Source: a virus. Taken from it: a stretch of 64,000 nucleotides of DNA. Each line of letters opens with the position of its first letter. The first letter of the stretch is position 1. The position numbers and the translations under genes were made by a program. Positions 15,907-24,646 of this stretch are shown here, one piece after another. The stretch covers positions 1 through 64,000 of IMG/VR virus record IMGVR_UViG_3300048121_001678. The stretch is one strand, 5' to 3'. The notes below the pieces were generated by a model, which saw only the letters and a program-made list of their open reading frames with translations, was not told where the DNA came from and did not search any database.

Positions 15907-16263
15907 ATGAAGATAACTATAGGAGATAATATTATTAAAGTCAAACTTTGCGTGACAAAAGATTCAATAATTAAAGGAATGCAAGGTCAAAAGTTTAATG
16001 ATGAGTTCCAAGGTATGTATTTCTTAATGCCAAGTAAAGGTGAACAATCTTTTTGGATGTACGATTGTATAATACCTTTAGATATTATATTCATCAATGG
16101 TGATGATATTGACACCATTCACGAAAATTGTCCAATATGTACTAATGAGTTGGAATGTGAATCCTATACGGGTTATGGTGACAAGGTATTAGAATTACCA
16201 GCAGGTATGTCAAAACAACTTGGTATAAAAAAAGGAGACAATGTCTCCTTCTCTTTATTTTAA
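15907..16263 (+). CDS. DUF192-family protein
   Basis: 118 residues following the DUF192 pattern: KGMQGQ, GMYFLMP, FWMYDCIIPLDIIFINGDDI, a CPICTNELEC insertion, VLELPAG and GIKKGDNVSF at the end. DUF192 proteins are small beta-barrel proteins of unknown function found in bacteria and phages. The CPIC...C cysteines may bind a metal. It overlaps the convergent large gene by nine bases. Confidence 0.8.
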   Translation: MKITIGDNIIKVKLCVTKDSIIKGMQGQKFNDEFQGMYFLMPSKGEQSFWMYDCIIPLDIIFINGDDIDTIHENCPICTNELECESYTGYGDKVLELPAGMSKQLGIKKGDNVSFSLF

Positions 16264-18453
16264 TTGACTAAGTACTGTTGAGGTTTCAATTCCAACAATG
16301 CCGTCATCCTCAATCTTATTATCTTTTTGAACCTTTTTAATCGACTCTCTTGTTTTTGACCCAAAACGACCGTCAACACCGTCTTTATTCGGACCAAAGT
16401 CTCCAAGGTCATAACCATTATCCACTAATATCTGCTGAATCTCTTCAACACCTTTACCTCTTGAACCTAAAGATATTAACTCACTATTGTCACCATTACT
16501 AATAATATCTGCAATTGTTAAATCTTGTTTTACGACATTTTTTTCTTTCTTATATTCATCGTCTTTAAGTTCTATGTTGGAGACGTGTAAATGATGCTTA
16601 TGACTACCATCTGGCATAAACCATAGAACCGCTCTTTTGTGTTTACCTTCACTATTTCTATTATAACCTAATGACTCTAATGCCGAACATAATCTATCAC
16701 CCGCACTAATAAAACCTTCTCTGTTATTTCTATACGATGAAAGTTTTTTCTCATTAGGGTTATTTAAGTCTTGAAGTTTCGAAATATCTATAGCCCTTTC
16801 AATATGGTGTCTACTTACTTTACCTCCTTTAGTATTCTTACCATGACCCGTTTTAGCCCAGCTTAGTTCTGCATTTACATTTGCAATTTCAGCGGCCACA
16901 CCAATATCATTAATTAGTTCTTCAGGTAAATAATCATTCTTCGCCCTTCTACTAACAAATAAGTTAGGTGAAATTTCATCACCTACCCTCATCATATTTT
17001 CTGTTACTATTTTTTTAGTTTTTTTTTTAAAAGACTCTTTCAAATTTTTTGAACCCTCAATCTTTTCTTTAAGCTTTCTATAGAATTCTTCTCCAATCAT
17101 CTTAGAGAATTTAACGTATGGTGCATCACCTGAATCTTTATTGTATTTGTACTTACCTTGTGGTGGTCTCTTACTCCTACCGAAATAATTAAGTGCAGCA
17201 ATGTTAGTAATACATTTGTGACCACCTGAGTTAGCCTGTATCATTTCCCAAGCCGGAACACCTAAACCATCTAATAAACTCATCTCATCGTCAGTTAACT
17301 TACTGAATGGTTTATCCATTATCGCCTTTAAGTTTTCCATATACTTTTCTCCACCTTCCATAGACTTAATCTTATCACCGTAGAATGCTTCTAAATCTGC
17401 GTTTGTAAAACCTACAGACTCCTCACCAAAACTCTTTGATGACTCAGAAATCCATTTGATTGTTGATAATGGTATAATCTTTTCTCTTAGTTTAGATTCC
17501 CACTTACCCAATACTTCCTGTGCGATATCACCTAAGTTAACACCTTTAAGTTCTCTCTCACCCTTAAAAGGATTACAAGACGCTTGTACCAATCCCATCG
17601 GCCAAACCGTAATAAGGAAATCAGCATCGGGATGTAATTTAAATGGTGTATACCTATCGTATGAACCTGGTTTAAACATTCTACCACCACCGTATTGATA
17701 AAGAATACCATCTTTATAACTTAACTTAGGGTCCTTACTTCTTTGGTCAACATAGTCCTCTTGATTCGCAGACATCATCAACGCATTTGCATAGTTTTCT
17801 CTATCAGCTATTCTCCTAATATTTTGGAATATGTTTAATAAGGATGGTTTTGAAGTCATAACTAACTCCTCCATAAAACCTGGTTTGTTTTTATAAGCCA
17901 ACATAAGTTTGTTTGCCGCCAAACCTAACGCCATCTTATTTTTCTGTAGTGATTTGTCTTTATCTAACTTAAAGATAAAGTTCATAATGTCCTGTGGCTT
18001 TAAACCATACTTAGCAAAGTCGGCAGAATCAACCGTTGATATTAATCTAATGTCATCAGCAGTAAAAATATCTTTAGGTGACATTATCTGTGATAGTGTT
18101 TCAACATTTGAACGTGAAGACCTAAATGAGGTTGATGTATCACCCTCAACTCCACTCTGTGAATCGTGGTGGTCAGTGTGAACAACAAACATTGGCTTTC
18201 CATGTGCAAAATCAACTAACACTGGCATTGTATCTCCTTGAGCATCTTGTTTCTTCACTGCAAATTCCTTATCACCATATTGGATAATCTCACTATCAAC
18301 AACTTTAATACCGTTATTTTCTAAATAGTTCTTCATTGCTAATGCAGTTGTAACCCCATCTAAATCCTGATGAAAGTATATTTTAGCCTTTTTATATCTC
18401 TTGGATAGGTCATTTATATTACGTAGACCAGACTCGTTAATTAACTTTTTCAT
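16255..18453 (-). CDS. DHH phosphoesterase fused to LAS metallopeptidase and peptidoglycan-binding domain
   Basis: 732 residues in three modules. Residues about 22-460 carry DHH-family motifs: HQDLDG with Asp30 and Asp32, and HTDHHD at 92-97. Relatives cleave short oligonucleotides, pAp or cyclic dinucleotides. Residues about 500-630 resemble M15/LAS zinc peptidases, with SRHHIERAID (His549, Asp556) and HHLHV (His621, His623), expected to cut peptidoglycan peptides. Residues 662-732 form a PG_binding_1 repeat. The N-terminus MKKLINES and the linker KIVTEN (481-486) both carry x-x-E sites like the cleavable head peptides, so the protein may be cut into two. It starts two bases after the SleB-like gene ends. 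Confidence 0.8.
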   Translation of the reverse strand: MKKLINESGLRNINDLSKRYKKAKIYFHQDLDGVTTALAMKNYLENNGIKVVDSEIIQYGDKEFAVKKQDAQGDTMPVLVDFAHGKPMFVVHTDHHDSQSGVEGDTSTSFRSSRSNVETLSQIMSPKDIFTADDIRLISTVDSADFAKYGLKPQDIMNFIFKLDKDKSLQKNKMALGLAANKLMLAYKNKPGFMEELVMTSKPSLLNIFQNIRRIADRENYANALMMSANQEDYVDQRSKDPKLSYKDGILYQYGGGRMFKPGSYDRYTPFKLHPDADFLITVWPMGLVQASCNPFKGERELKGVNLGDIAQEVLGKWESKLREKIIPLSTIKWISESSKSFGEESVGFTNADLEAFYGDKIKSMEGGEKYMENLKAIMDKPFSKLTDDEMSLLDGLGVPAWEMIQANSGGHKCITNIAALNYFGRSKRPPQGKYKYNKDSGDAPYVKFSKMIGEEFYRKLKEKIEGSKNLKESFKKKTKKIVTENMMRVGDEISPNLFVSRRAKNDYLPEELINDIGVAAEIANVNAELSWAKTGHGKNTKGGKVSRHHIERAIDISKLQDLNNPNEKKLSSYRNNREGFISAGDRLCSALESLGYNRNSEGKHKRAVLWFMPDGSHKHHLHVSNIELKDDEYKKEKNVVKQDLTIADIISNGDNSELISLGSRGKGVEEIQQILVDNGYDLGDFGPNKDGVDGRFGSKTRESIKKVQKDNKIEDDGIVGIETSTVLSQLK

Positions 18454-18454
18454 A

Positions 18455-19258
18455 TTATATCTCTTTATAAAAATCGTGGTTACCTATTGTTTTAACCAAT
18501 TTAAATTTTTCTTTATTGTTCCACCAATCATTATCATCAGTAGCTCGCTTTTTATTAACATAATGGGTTGCACCACCAATATCTATAGTTGAATCATTAT
18601 TCACTATAGATAAAAAATCACCCAACTCACTTTTCTTCACACCTAATTTACCTTGATTACATCTTGGGTTACTACCAAACCCTTTATCATTCCAATAAGA
18701 AAATTGTTTAGGTCTAAGTGCTTCACCAGCCATTCTTGCTTTCAATGAAAGACTTGAATCACCATTCCTAAGACCCCTATTTTTTAATATGGTATAAACC
18801 GCTTTCATACCTTCGTTACTCTCACCTCTAGCTTCACCCCATAGTGTGGCAGCTAAAATATCCTCGTTAGAATAATATGCGTTATATCTATCAGGGTCCT
18901 CAATTAATGAAATTGTCTTTTTACCCAACGCAGAACCATCAACATCACGTGAACATGATTGTGATTTATAAAAGTTACTAATAGCCTCGGCAGTTTTACC
19001 ACCATAGTAACCTAATAACCCATCCCACTTAAGGTACCCTAAGTCCTTTAATTTTTTTTGAATTTTAATAATACCTGAGTTAGGGTTTGAATTACAATAC
19101 CCTTTCTTTATTACCTGACCATTTTTTAAATCTTCATAAGTAACTAACTCATCTTCTTCTTTACCCTCAGGGCAAGGACTTTTTTTAGTTTGTTCAGACA
19201 AACCATAAAGTTTAAAAATGTCGTTCTTTTCTGACTCAGTAATAATAAAACGTGGCAT
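18455..19258 (-). CDS. Cell-wall hydrolase, PG-binding plus SleB-like domain
   Basis: 267 residues. It starts MPRFIITESEKNDIFKLYGL then SEQ, a head-peptide-like N-terminus with two x-x-E sites. Residues about 60-118 form a peptidoglycan-binding repeat (IQKKLKDLGYLK...DG..G..T). Residues about 130-265 match Hydrolase_2/SleB: AATLWGEARGESNEGMKAV (Glu142, Glu146), NRGLR, FSYW and GATHYVN. It is expected to cleave glycan strands. No signal peptide, so it acts either as an endolysin or, if packaged, as an ejected lysin. An upstream TATTTATATTA element lies at 19269-19279. Confidence 0.85.
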   Translation of the reverse strand: MPRFIITESEKNDIFKLYGLSEQTKKSPCPEGKEEDELVTYEDLKNGQVIKKGYCNSNPNSGIIKIQKKLKDLGYLKWDGLLGYYGGKTAEAISNFYKSQSCSRDVDGSALGKKTISLIEDPDRYNAYYSNEDILAATLWGEARGESNEGMKAVYTILKNRGLRNGDSSLSLKARMAGEALRPKQFSYWNDKGFGSNPRCNQGKLGVKKSELGDFLSIVNNDSTIDIGGATHYVNKKRATDDNDWWNNKEKFKLVKTIGNHDFYKEI

Positions 19259-19268
19259 AAAATACTTT

Positions 19269-19279
19269 TAATATAAATA
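19269..19279 (-). promoter_or_regulatory. TATTTATATTA upstream element
   Basis: Read on the minus strand, TATTTATATTA lies 10 bases upstream of the ATG at 19258. It is one of the recurrent elements before putative virion genes. Confidence 0.4.
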
Positions 19280-19290
19280 TAACAAACAAC

Positions 19291-19316
19291 AAAAAACCCC
19301 TTATTTTTTAAAGGGG
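19291..19316 (-). terminator. Intrinsic terminator
   Basis: On the minus strand CCCCTT pairs with AAGGGG across an A/T-rich loop, followed by T6. It overlaps the stop codon of the small gene at 19301-19462. Confidence 0.8.
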
Positions 19317-19462
19317 TCTTTCGTTAATGATACTGAACAGGCGATTATATTGTCAATCCATACTTTTTCAGGTTCCGATACATTTTCTCTATTGAACTTC
19401 CTAACTCGATTATTTGAAGAGGTAATAACAATATTATTGTTATCTATAACCTTAATCAACAT
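19301..19462 (-). CDS. Small 53-residue protein
   Basis: The frame from ATG at 19462 to TAA at 19301 encodes MLIKVIDNNNIVITSSNNRV and continues with a VWIDNIIACSVSL segment and a Lys-rich end. It overlaps the methyltransferase stop by 11 bases, and its stop codon is inside the terminator stem. Beta-rich, function unknown. Position and coding quality suggest it is real. Confidence 0.55.
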   Translation of the reverse strand: MLIKVIDNNNIVITSSNNRVRKFNRENVSEPEKVWIDNIIACSVSLTKDPFKK

Positions 19463-20327
19463 TTAATTCTAATTCAACTTGTTTTTGTTTATCCTTATAA
19501 TCATTAATTCTTTGTATCGCAACTTCACAATAGTTTGGTGAGATATCACACCCTAACCATGGTCTACCTAACATCTCAGATGCCAAACATGTTGTACCCG
19601 AACCATTAAATGGGTCAAAAACTAAATCCTCTTTATACGAAAGAATTTTAATTGCTCTATAAGGAATATCTAAAGAAAATGTTGCCTTGGTTTTTGTCTG
19701 AGTATCTGCAAAATAATTCCATTGTCCGAAAACCAACGACATGAAGTCTTTCTTATCTTTATCATCGTATACCAATTTCTTTCTAAACTCACCCTCAATC
19801 TTCTCGTTTGGTACCATCTGATGCTCACCTTCCCATTGAGGAGTTCCTTTAACCTGTTTCTTAGAAACGTTCTTATACGCTAAGATGACACACTCCTTTG
19901 GGTTATAGATATATGGTGCTGATGGACTCATCCAACTTCCCCACGCAGTAGTCTTACTTCTATGTGGTGAACTTTCCTCTAAATCTACAATACCAAAAAA
20001 TCCAAATCCCAATTGTTTCATTACCTGCCAAACCTCAGATGAGAAGTATATACGACCACCTTTCTTTTGACGGTTAATTTCATAGGGAATGTTCAATGCA
20101 ATACGACCATCGTCCCTTAGTACTCTGTGTGCGGCTTGTAACCATTCACGAGTAAACCTCATATACTCATCAAAGTATTTATCATCATCCCAACTATCAT
20201 AATCAATCCCAACACCATAAGGTGGTGAGGTAACAATTAAGTCAACTGATTTCTCAGGCATCTCTTTCATGAACTTCACTGTGTCTGAACAGTGAATATC
20301 ACCAATTAATTCTTTCATTTCTTTCAT
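19452..20327 (-). CDS. DNA methyltransferase (beta-type, TSPPY)
   Basis: 291 residues. Catalytic motif IV TSPPYG lies at residues 33-38, and the SAM-binding motif FDPFNGSGTT at the C-terminal end (near residue 245). This order defines the beta group of amino-methyltransferases (N4-cytosine or N6-adenine). SPPY favours N4-cytosine but does not prove it. The C-terminus LGCDISPNYCEVA is characteristic. It probably protects phage DNA from host restriction; no cognate endonuclease gene is next to it. Confidence 0.9.
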   Translation of the reverse strand: MKEMKELIGDIHCSDTVKFMKEMPEKSVDLIVTSPPYGVGIDYDSWDDDKYFDEYMRFTREWLQAAHRVLRDDGRIALNIPYEINRQKKGGRIYFSSEVWQVMKQLGFGFFGIVDLEESSPHRSKTTAWGSWMSPSAPYIYNPKECVILAYKNVSKKQVKGTPQWEGEHQMVPNEKIEGEFRKKLVYDDKDKKDFMSLVFGQWNYFADTQTKTKATFSLDIPYRAIKILSYKEDLVFDPFNGSGTTCLASEMLGRPWLGCDISPNYCEVAIQRINDYKDKQKQVELELNVD

Positions 20328-20332
20328 TTATT

Positions 20333-20500
20333 CTATTTTCTAAACATTCCTATTATAAAAACCGTTAAACTTAATGGCCAAAATGATATTACAAATAGTC
20401 TCTCACCAAATGTGAAACCTTCTTTAGTTATTTTATTAACAGAAAGCTCCATAAGGAAACCAACTAAAACTCCTACCATAAAGTAATTAACAATTATCAT
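20333..20500 (-). CDS. Small two-span membrane protein
   Basis: The 55-residue frame from ATG at 20500 to TAG at 20333 encodes MIIVNYFMVGVLVGFLMELS then GERLFVISFWPLSLTVFIIG and a basic end. Two hydrophobic helices are joined by a polar loop. The GER-x-F-WPL pattern recalls small conserved phage membrane proteins. The ATG overlaps the stop of the DUF3310 gene (ATGA). Function unknown. Confidence 0.65.
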   Translation of the reverse strand: MIIVNYFMVGVLVGFLMELSVNKITKEGFTFGERLFVISFWPLSLTVFIIGMFRK

Positions 20501-20721
20501 TCACCCATAGTTTTTATACGTCTCTCTAAATACCATAGTGCTTTTTTAAGGTCTTGTAAAGGAGGGTTATCATCTTTTTTACCGCTTCTAACCATATATT
20601 TCAATACGTTGAAAAGGTAAGCATCTTTATCTAACCCTGTCGCTTCAGCTATCTTTACAACCTCATACGGGTTTTCTTCTCCACCATAATGATTAGGGTG
20701 GTTTACCATCTCTTTACCCAT
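20497..20721 (-). CDS. DUF3310 protein
   Basis: 74 residues with the DUF3310 signature: VNHPNHYGG (residues 6-14), LFNVLKYMVRSGKKD and KKALWYLERRI. The family is widespread in phages, sometimes labelled nucleotide kinase-like, with unproven activity. It is part of a compact run of overlapping small genes from 22266 to 20333. Confidence 0.88.
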   Translation of the reverse strand: MGKEMVNHPNHYGGEENPYEVVKIAEATGLDKDAYLFNVLKYMVRSGKKDDNPPLQDLKKALWYLERRIKTMGE

Positions 20722-20918
20722 TACTTTTTTTTATTTTTTAAACTATAATACCCTTTTTGTTTAGACTCTACAATGATACCACTTTCAATACCTCTATTCA
20801 AAACTTCAACAGTCTCTTCTACGGTTTTTAATAGAATATATTTGGCAATATAATTAACATGAATTGGTAATCTTAATTTACCTTCTAACTTTTCAAAATC
20901 TGTTTGTGTTCTACTCAT
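20721..20918 (-). CDS. Small helical protein, possible winged helix
   Basis: 65 residues. LPIHVNYIAKYILLKTVEETVEVLNRGIESGIIVESKQKGYYSLK has the helix-helix-wing look of a small DNA-binding domain. This is inferred from pattern only. It overlaps its neighbours on both sides. Confidence 0.5.
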   Translation of the reverse strand: MSRTQTDFEKLEGKLRLPIHVNYIAKYILLKTVEETVEVLNRGIESGIIVESKQKGYYSLKNKKK

Positions 20919-21093
20919 CTTCTAATAATTTAATAATTTCGTCTTTTGTATTCCCACTCATGTAAAGGTCTAAAAATTTAGACGACCACTTATCTGTGGT
21001 TATCAGTGCATCTGCATTAAGTACGGTCTTTAGAGTATTGTCCTCTAACCCAATAATAAATTCTTTATTTAAATATCTTTTATTGAAACCCAT
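20911..21093 (-). CDS. Unknown 60-residue protein
   Basis: A small soluble protein with a helical C-terminus (LDLYMSGNTKDEIIKLLEDE). The start overlaps the 3' end of the DUF2452-like gene by 25 bases. No function recognised. Confidence 0.5.
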   Translation of the reverse strand: MGFNKRYLNKEFIIGLEDNTLKTVLNADALITTDKWSSKFLDLYMSGNTKDEIIKLLEDE

Positions 21094-21476
21094 TTGTGTT
21101 CTGAATTAAGTCTTACCGATGCTATGTGTTCTAAATTCCATTCCTTTGGTGATATCAAAGATAAGAAATATTTTTCATTTCTTCCAATATATAAGTGATA
21201 TATTTCACCTATTACTGGTTCAAACGAGTATTTTGAGTTATATATCATGTCGTTTAGTTCGACCTCATCTATCAAGTGATTATACTCGTCAACTAATTCT
21301 TTATACTTGGCATTGAAGGTTTTTTGTACTCTATGGACACCTCTCTCTTTAAAAGCACCAACATCGTCTAACTTTATTACAGGACCACTAACATTAGTGG
21401 CGTATGGTAATATACTGGCATTATATTTACCTGATTTCTCATCATAGGCTATGTTATCTGGTTTCTTTACACCCAT
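21069..21476 (-). CDS. DUF2452-like protein
   Basis: 135 residues. NIAYDEKSGKYNASILPYATN, GPVIKLDDVGAFK, then YSFEPVIGEIYHLYIGR and LSLISPKEW match from memory the DUF2452 family, which is found in Bacteroidetes and other bacteria. Function unknown. Its presence supports a Bacteroidetes association. Confidence 0.65.
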   Translation of the reverse strand: MGVKKPDNIAYDEKSGKYNASILPYATNVSGPVIKLDDVGAFKERGVHRVQKTFNAKYKELVDEYNHLIDEVELNDMIYNSKYSFEPVIGEIYHLYIGRNEKYFLSLISPKEWNLEHIASVRLNSEHKWVSIKDI

Positions 21477-21483
21477 AAGTATT

Positions 21484-22266
21484 TTAATCGTTTTTAAGTT
21501 CTTCTAACTTAATAGTCTGAAATAAATATCCCATCACTTTTCTTCTTATTAGTGGTAATAGGCACCCTTCTAATGGGAAGTTTTGACTAATTAAAACTTC
21601 AAATATTGGACTACTTAATTTAGCTTCTTCTCTTTTCTCTTCAGACCAATTCTCACAATCATCAAATAATTCACTATTCTTATAAAATAAACTAAACTCA
21701 TTAATAATACTTTGAGTTTCTTTGTGTTCTCCTTGATATATTTTTTTATAGTAACATTTATTTTCAAGTGATTTTTCAGTTAATCTTTTAACTATGAATT
21801 GATACATATATAACTCACCCATATAATCAAATTTAATATATCCATCAGCCCTCTTATCCCCCTTAATACTTTCCTCATTGATGACCTGTTTAATACTAAT
21901 ACTATCATTGATGAGTGACCATAAAGTCTTGGAAACCATAAATAAGTTTTTAAACTTATCGGAAGCAAATTCAGCAATTTTTAAGATTTCATTACTTTCT
22001 TCATCACTTTTAGTTCTAATGGTATTATAAACTAAATCTGTTAAAAGTATTTCGTCATCAATGTCTTCAGGTATTCTTTTGAGTGTAATAAATTGACCGT
22101 CACTTAGGACTCTTGACATACTAGAATAGTGTATCGTAAGTTCCTGAAAAGAAGGGTATAGCTCAAACCTATCTAACTTTTCCTCTACTTTTTTAACGTA
22201 GTCTAAAACTAAATATTGCTTGTACTCTAAGTCTATTGGTTGCTCAATTATCCAATCATATTCCAT
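21484..22266 (-). CDS. Unknown 260-residue conserved-looking protein
   Basis: It begins MEYDWIIEQPIDLEYKQYLV and is mostly helical, with a C-terminal LLPLIRRKVMGYLF segment. The opening resembles phage proteins seen in marine metagenomes, of unknown role. It heads the overlapping small-gene run down to 20333. Confidence 0.65.
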   Translation of the reverse strand: MEYDWIIEQPIDLEYKQYLVLDYVKKVEEKLDRFELYPSFQELTIHYSSMSRVLSDGQFITLKRIPEDIDDEILLTDLVYNTIRTKSDEESNEILKIAEFASDKFKNLFMVSKTLWSLINDSISIKQVINEESIKGDKRADGYIKFDYMGELYMYQFIVKRLTEKSLENKCYYKKIYQGEHKETQSIINEFSLFYKNSELFDDCENWSEEKREEAKLSSPIFEVLISQNFPLEGCLLPLIRRKVMGYLFQTIKLEELKND

Positions 22267-22302
22267 ACTAAAATTTTAATATAATATAATAGAATTGTTG
22301 TA

Positions 22303-23907
22303 TTATTCAACTCTATACACAAAATACGTCGTATTGTTAACATCAGCCTCGTTTTCTAACCCATCATAAGGACCTAAAGATGGTCCTGTACCATCCATAT
22401 CAATAGCGTCTTCGACTAAACTATCAATATCAACATAATCTTCTAATGATAACCCCCAATCTCTCATATGTGATATAATATCTCTCTCCACATCATAAAG
22501 TCTATCCTCTAAAACTTCTTCAACCATCCCAACAGTTGGTTCACCTTCAGGGTCATTCTTTATATCTTCAATTTCATCATTTATTTCGTTCCATCTATCT
22601 TCAGCTAACTCTACCTCATCTTCATTATATACACCATCTACGTTTCTAGTTATTTCATCTAACTCCTCAGCCTCTTCTTCTAGTTTGGACACTTGATGTT
22701 CCTGTTTATCTGAAAGTGGTAAGTCACTTTCATCAAAGTAACTCTCAGGTGATTCATAAATATCAGACTCGAACAATTCACTGAAGTACTCAAGAACACT
22801 AGTTGTATCAATATGACTTTCGACAAAAGATTGGTTCCAACCCTCTAATCCTATATCATCTATTAAGTTTCTTTGGTCTTCTATTGCCGCTTCACGCACC
22901 TCATCCCAATCTCCAACTGCCCATGTACTATTTTGAAAGTCAAGACCTAACCACTCAAATGTGTCCAATCCGGAATGTGGATAGTCTGCAGGTACTAAAT
23001 CATATATTGTTTCATCATCATCTAAGGATAAACCGTAATTATCTACAATCACCTCAAAAACTGCATTAGCTTTATTCGACTCTTCAGTGTCTTCATCTAT
23101 TGACCATTCATTACCATTTTTCCTATCTTGAGCATCACGTAGTTTTCTAGCGTTTCTCTCTCTTTGTTGTTGGTTACGAATCCTAACCATCTCTAATCTA
23201 GCAGCCTCTTTATCTTTGAATATTTCAAGTTCTCGTTCAAAATTGTCTTTGAGGTATTTTTGTATATTACTATTAATTTTTTCCCATTCAGGGGTACCTA
23301 ATATCCATTCATTAGTAAACGCCCTGTCGGGTGCATCGAAAAACACTTGGTCTCCATGATATTTTTGAAGTAGAGCTACTTTGTAAAATCTATCCTGACT
23401 CTTTGCTTTCTTATCAATAATATAAAACAACTTCCCATCACGATTATAAGTGTCAAAATGTGACGAACCTTGTTTGGATGCAGTACACCACTTAGTCCCT
23501 GCACCGTAGTAACAAGAGGCGTCATGAGTTTCAGGTGTTACAACTACAAACCTTTCGTCTTCATATACTTGTTTGGCACCATCAAGTTCTTTAACGTCTC
23601 TCCTAACTTTATTCTCATGAGCATCAATTGCTGTTTGTATATCTGATATCTTGTCATATAAATAAATGTCTTTAACAGGTAATACTTTTTGATATTTAAT
23701 AAAGTTACCGATAACCTCTTTAACTTTATTAATATCTATATTACCACTTTCTAACGCGTTACCTAAGAACATTAAATATTTGTGGTTGGACGCTAGGTCT
23801 CTAGAAAGTAAGAATATACTTTTCAGTTCATCGTTGGTAAACTTCTCTCTAAACTTTTTTAGGAAGTCATCCTTTCTTCCTTCTACTAATAACTGACTTA
23901 ATTGCAT
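22303..23907 (-). CDS. Large protein with WCT module, LLVE N-terminus
   Basis: 534 residues from the Met at 23907. A longer frame starts at 23955, but its extra 16 codons overlap the sulfotransferase stop, and a TATTTATAGTA element lies at 23922-23929 right before the shorter start. The N-terminus MQLSQLLVEGRKDDF carries a V-x-type E site near residue 9. Residues about 120-200 hold a CYYGAGTKWCTAS...F..Y...GKLFYIIDKK module shared with the protein at 54986-56299. The C-terminal half is acidic with coiled-coil character. Function unknown; probably virion-associated. Confidence 0.7.
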   Translation of the reverse strand: MQLSQLLVEGRKDDFLKKFREKFTNDELKSIFLLSRDLASNHKYLMFLGNALESGNIDINKVKEVIGNFIKYQKVLPVKDIYLYDKISDIQTAIDAHENKVRRDVKELDGAKQVYEDERFVVVTPETHDASCYYGAGTKWCTASKQGSSHFDTYNRDGKLFYIIDKKAKSQDRFYKVALLQKYHGDQVFFDAPDRAFTNEWILGTPEWEKINSNIQKYLKDNFERELEIFKDKEAARLEMVRIRNQQQRERNARKLRDAQDRKNGNEWSIDEDTEESNKANAVFEVIVDNYGLSLDDDETIYDLVPADYPHSGLDTFEWLGLDFQNSTWAVGDWDEVREAAIEDQRNLIDDIGLEGWNQSFVESHIDTTSVLEYFSELFESDIYESPESYFDESDLPLSDKQEHQVSKLEEEAEELDEITRNVDGVYNEDEVELAEDRWNEINDEIEDIKNDPEGEPTVGMVEEVLEDRLYDVERDIISHMRDWGLSLEDYVDIDSLVEDAIDMDGTGPSLGPYDGLENEADVNNTTYFVYRVE

Positions 23908-23921
23908 GTCTAATATTTTAC

Positions 23922-23932
23922 TATAAATACTT
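23922..23932 (-). promoter_or_regulatory. TATTTATAGTA-type upstream element that sets a start
   Basis: On the minus strand GTATTTATAGTAAAA precedes the ATG at 23907 by about 15 bases. Because it lies inside the longer version of the reading frame, it favours the shorter start. Confidence 0.45.
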
Positions 23933-24571
23933 TTATATCCAAGAATCTTTCTCATAACCGAATTTAGTGAAGTACGGTCTCATTCTTTCATAAACATAGT
24001 CCGCAATCTCTTGAGTATAAAATCTCTTATATTTTTGAAATTGACCTTCATAAACATCATAAGGTGAACCATTTTTATATAAATTATTATTAATAGTATC
24101 ATTAATAATATCATCCATGTGCTCATCATGTTCAAAAAACGGTAATTTACGTAAGTCATCTTCCATTGTTTCCATATGAATAATAAAGTCAGGTTCTTTG
24201 TGAAAATGAACCCACTGTCTTAAGAAAAACGTTCCATAAGATTCCATATTACCTTTACTAAAATGTTGAGTTTTAAGGTAGTCAAAAAAATCCAATTCTT
24301 CCCCATTTTCTTTATACTCAGTTAATATATCAAGATATGATGACACCACTAACGAATACGGGTTTCTAACGTTACATATTAATTTATAGTTTTTAGTACC
24401 TTTAGGAAATCCCTGTTCATGAGTAAATGAAACTTTTTCACCGCAATAATCTTTATGAATATGATTATATAAGTCTTCAACACCCATAGACATAAAATAA
24501 CCATACGTTGTTCTTGAAGCACATCCAGCGGTTCCCCACCAAACAAATTTAAATTTTTCACTTACATTCAT
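23933..24571 (-). CDS. PAPS-dependent sulfotransferase-like protein
   Basis: 212 residues from the Met at 24571 (a frame to 24700 is open, but its hydrophobic extension covers the divergent promoter region and is unlikely). WWGTAGCASRTTYG (residues 11-24) is the 5'-phosphosulfate-binding loop. CNVRNPYSLVVSSYLDI is the 3'-phosphate-binding motif. A YVYERMRPYFTKFGYEKDSW end is typical of the family. It would transfer sulfate from PAPS to a carbohydrate or other acceptor, which could include the glycosylated fibres or a host surface glycan. The acceptor is unknown. Confidence 0.8.
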   Translation of the reverse strand: MNVSEKFKFVWWGTAGCASRTTYGYFMSMGVEDLYNHIHKDYCGEKVSFTHEQGFPKGTKNYKLICNVRNPYSLVVSSYLDILTEYKENGEELDFFDYLKTQHFSKGNMESYGTFFLRQWVHFHKEPDFIIHMETMEDDLRKLPFFEHDEHMDDIINDTINNNLYKNGSPYDVYEGQFQKYKRFYTQEIADYVYERMRPYFTKFGYEKDSWI

Positions 24572-24594
24572 ATTTACTGATTTTACTTTAAACG

Positions 24595-24604
24595 TATATT
24601 TATT
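24595..24604 (+). promoter_or_regulatory. TATATTTATT upstream element
   Basis: TATATTTATT lies about 43 bases before the small gene at 24647, in the divergent gap with the sulfotransferase gene. Confidence 0.3.
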
Positions 24605-24646
24605 GGTATATATAATAAAGTTAAACTTAAATAAAGAAATATCATT

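Noticed and set aside
23908-23955. N-terminal extension of the 534-residue protein
   Set aside because: It overlaps the sulfotransferase stop and contains the TATTTATAGTA element; the Met at 23907 gives a head-type N-terminus.
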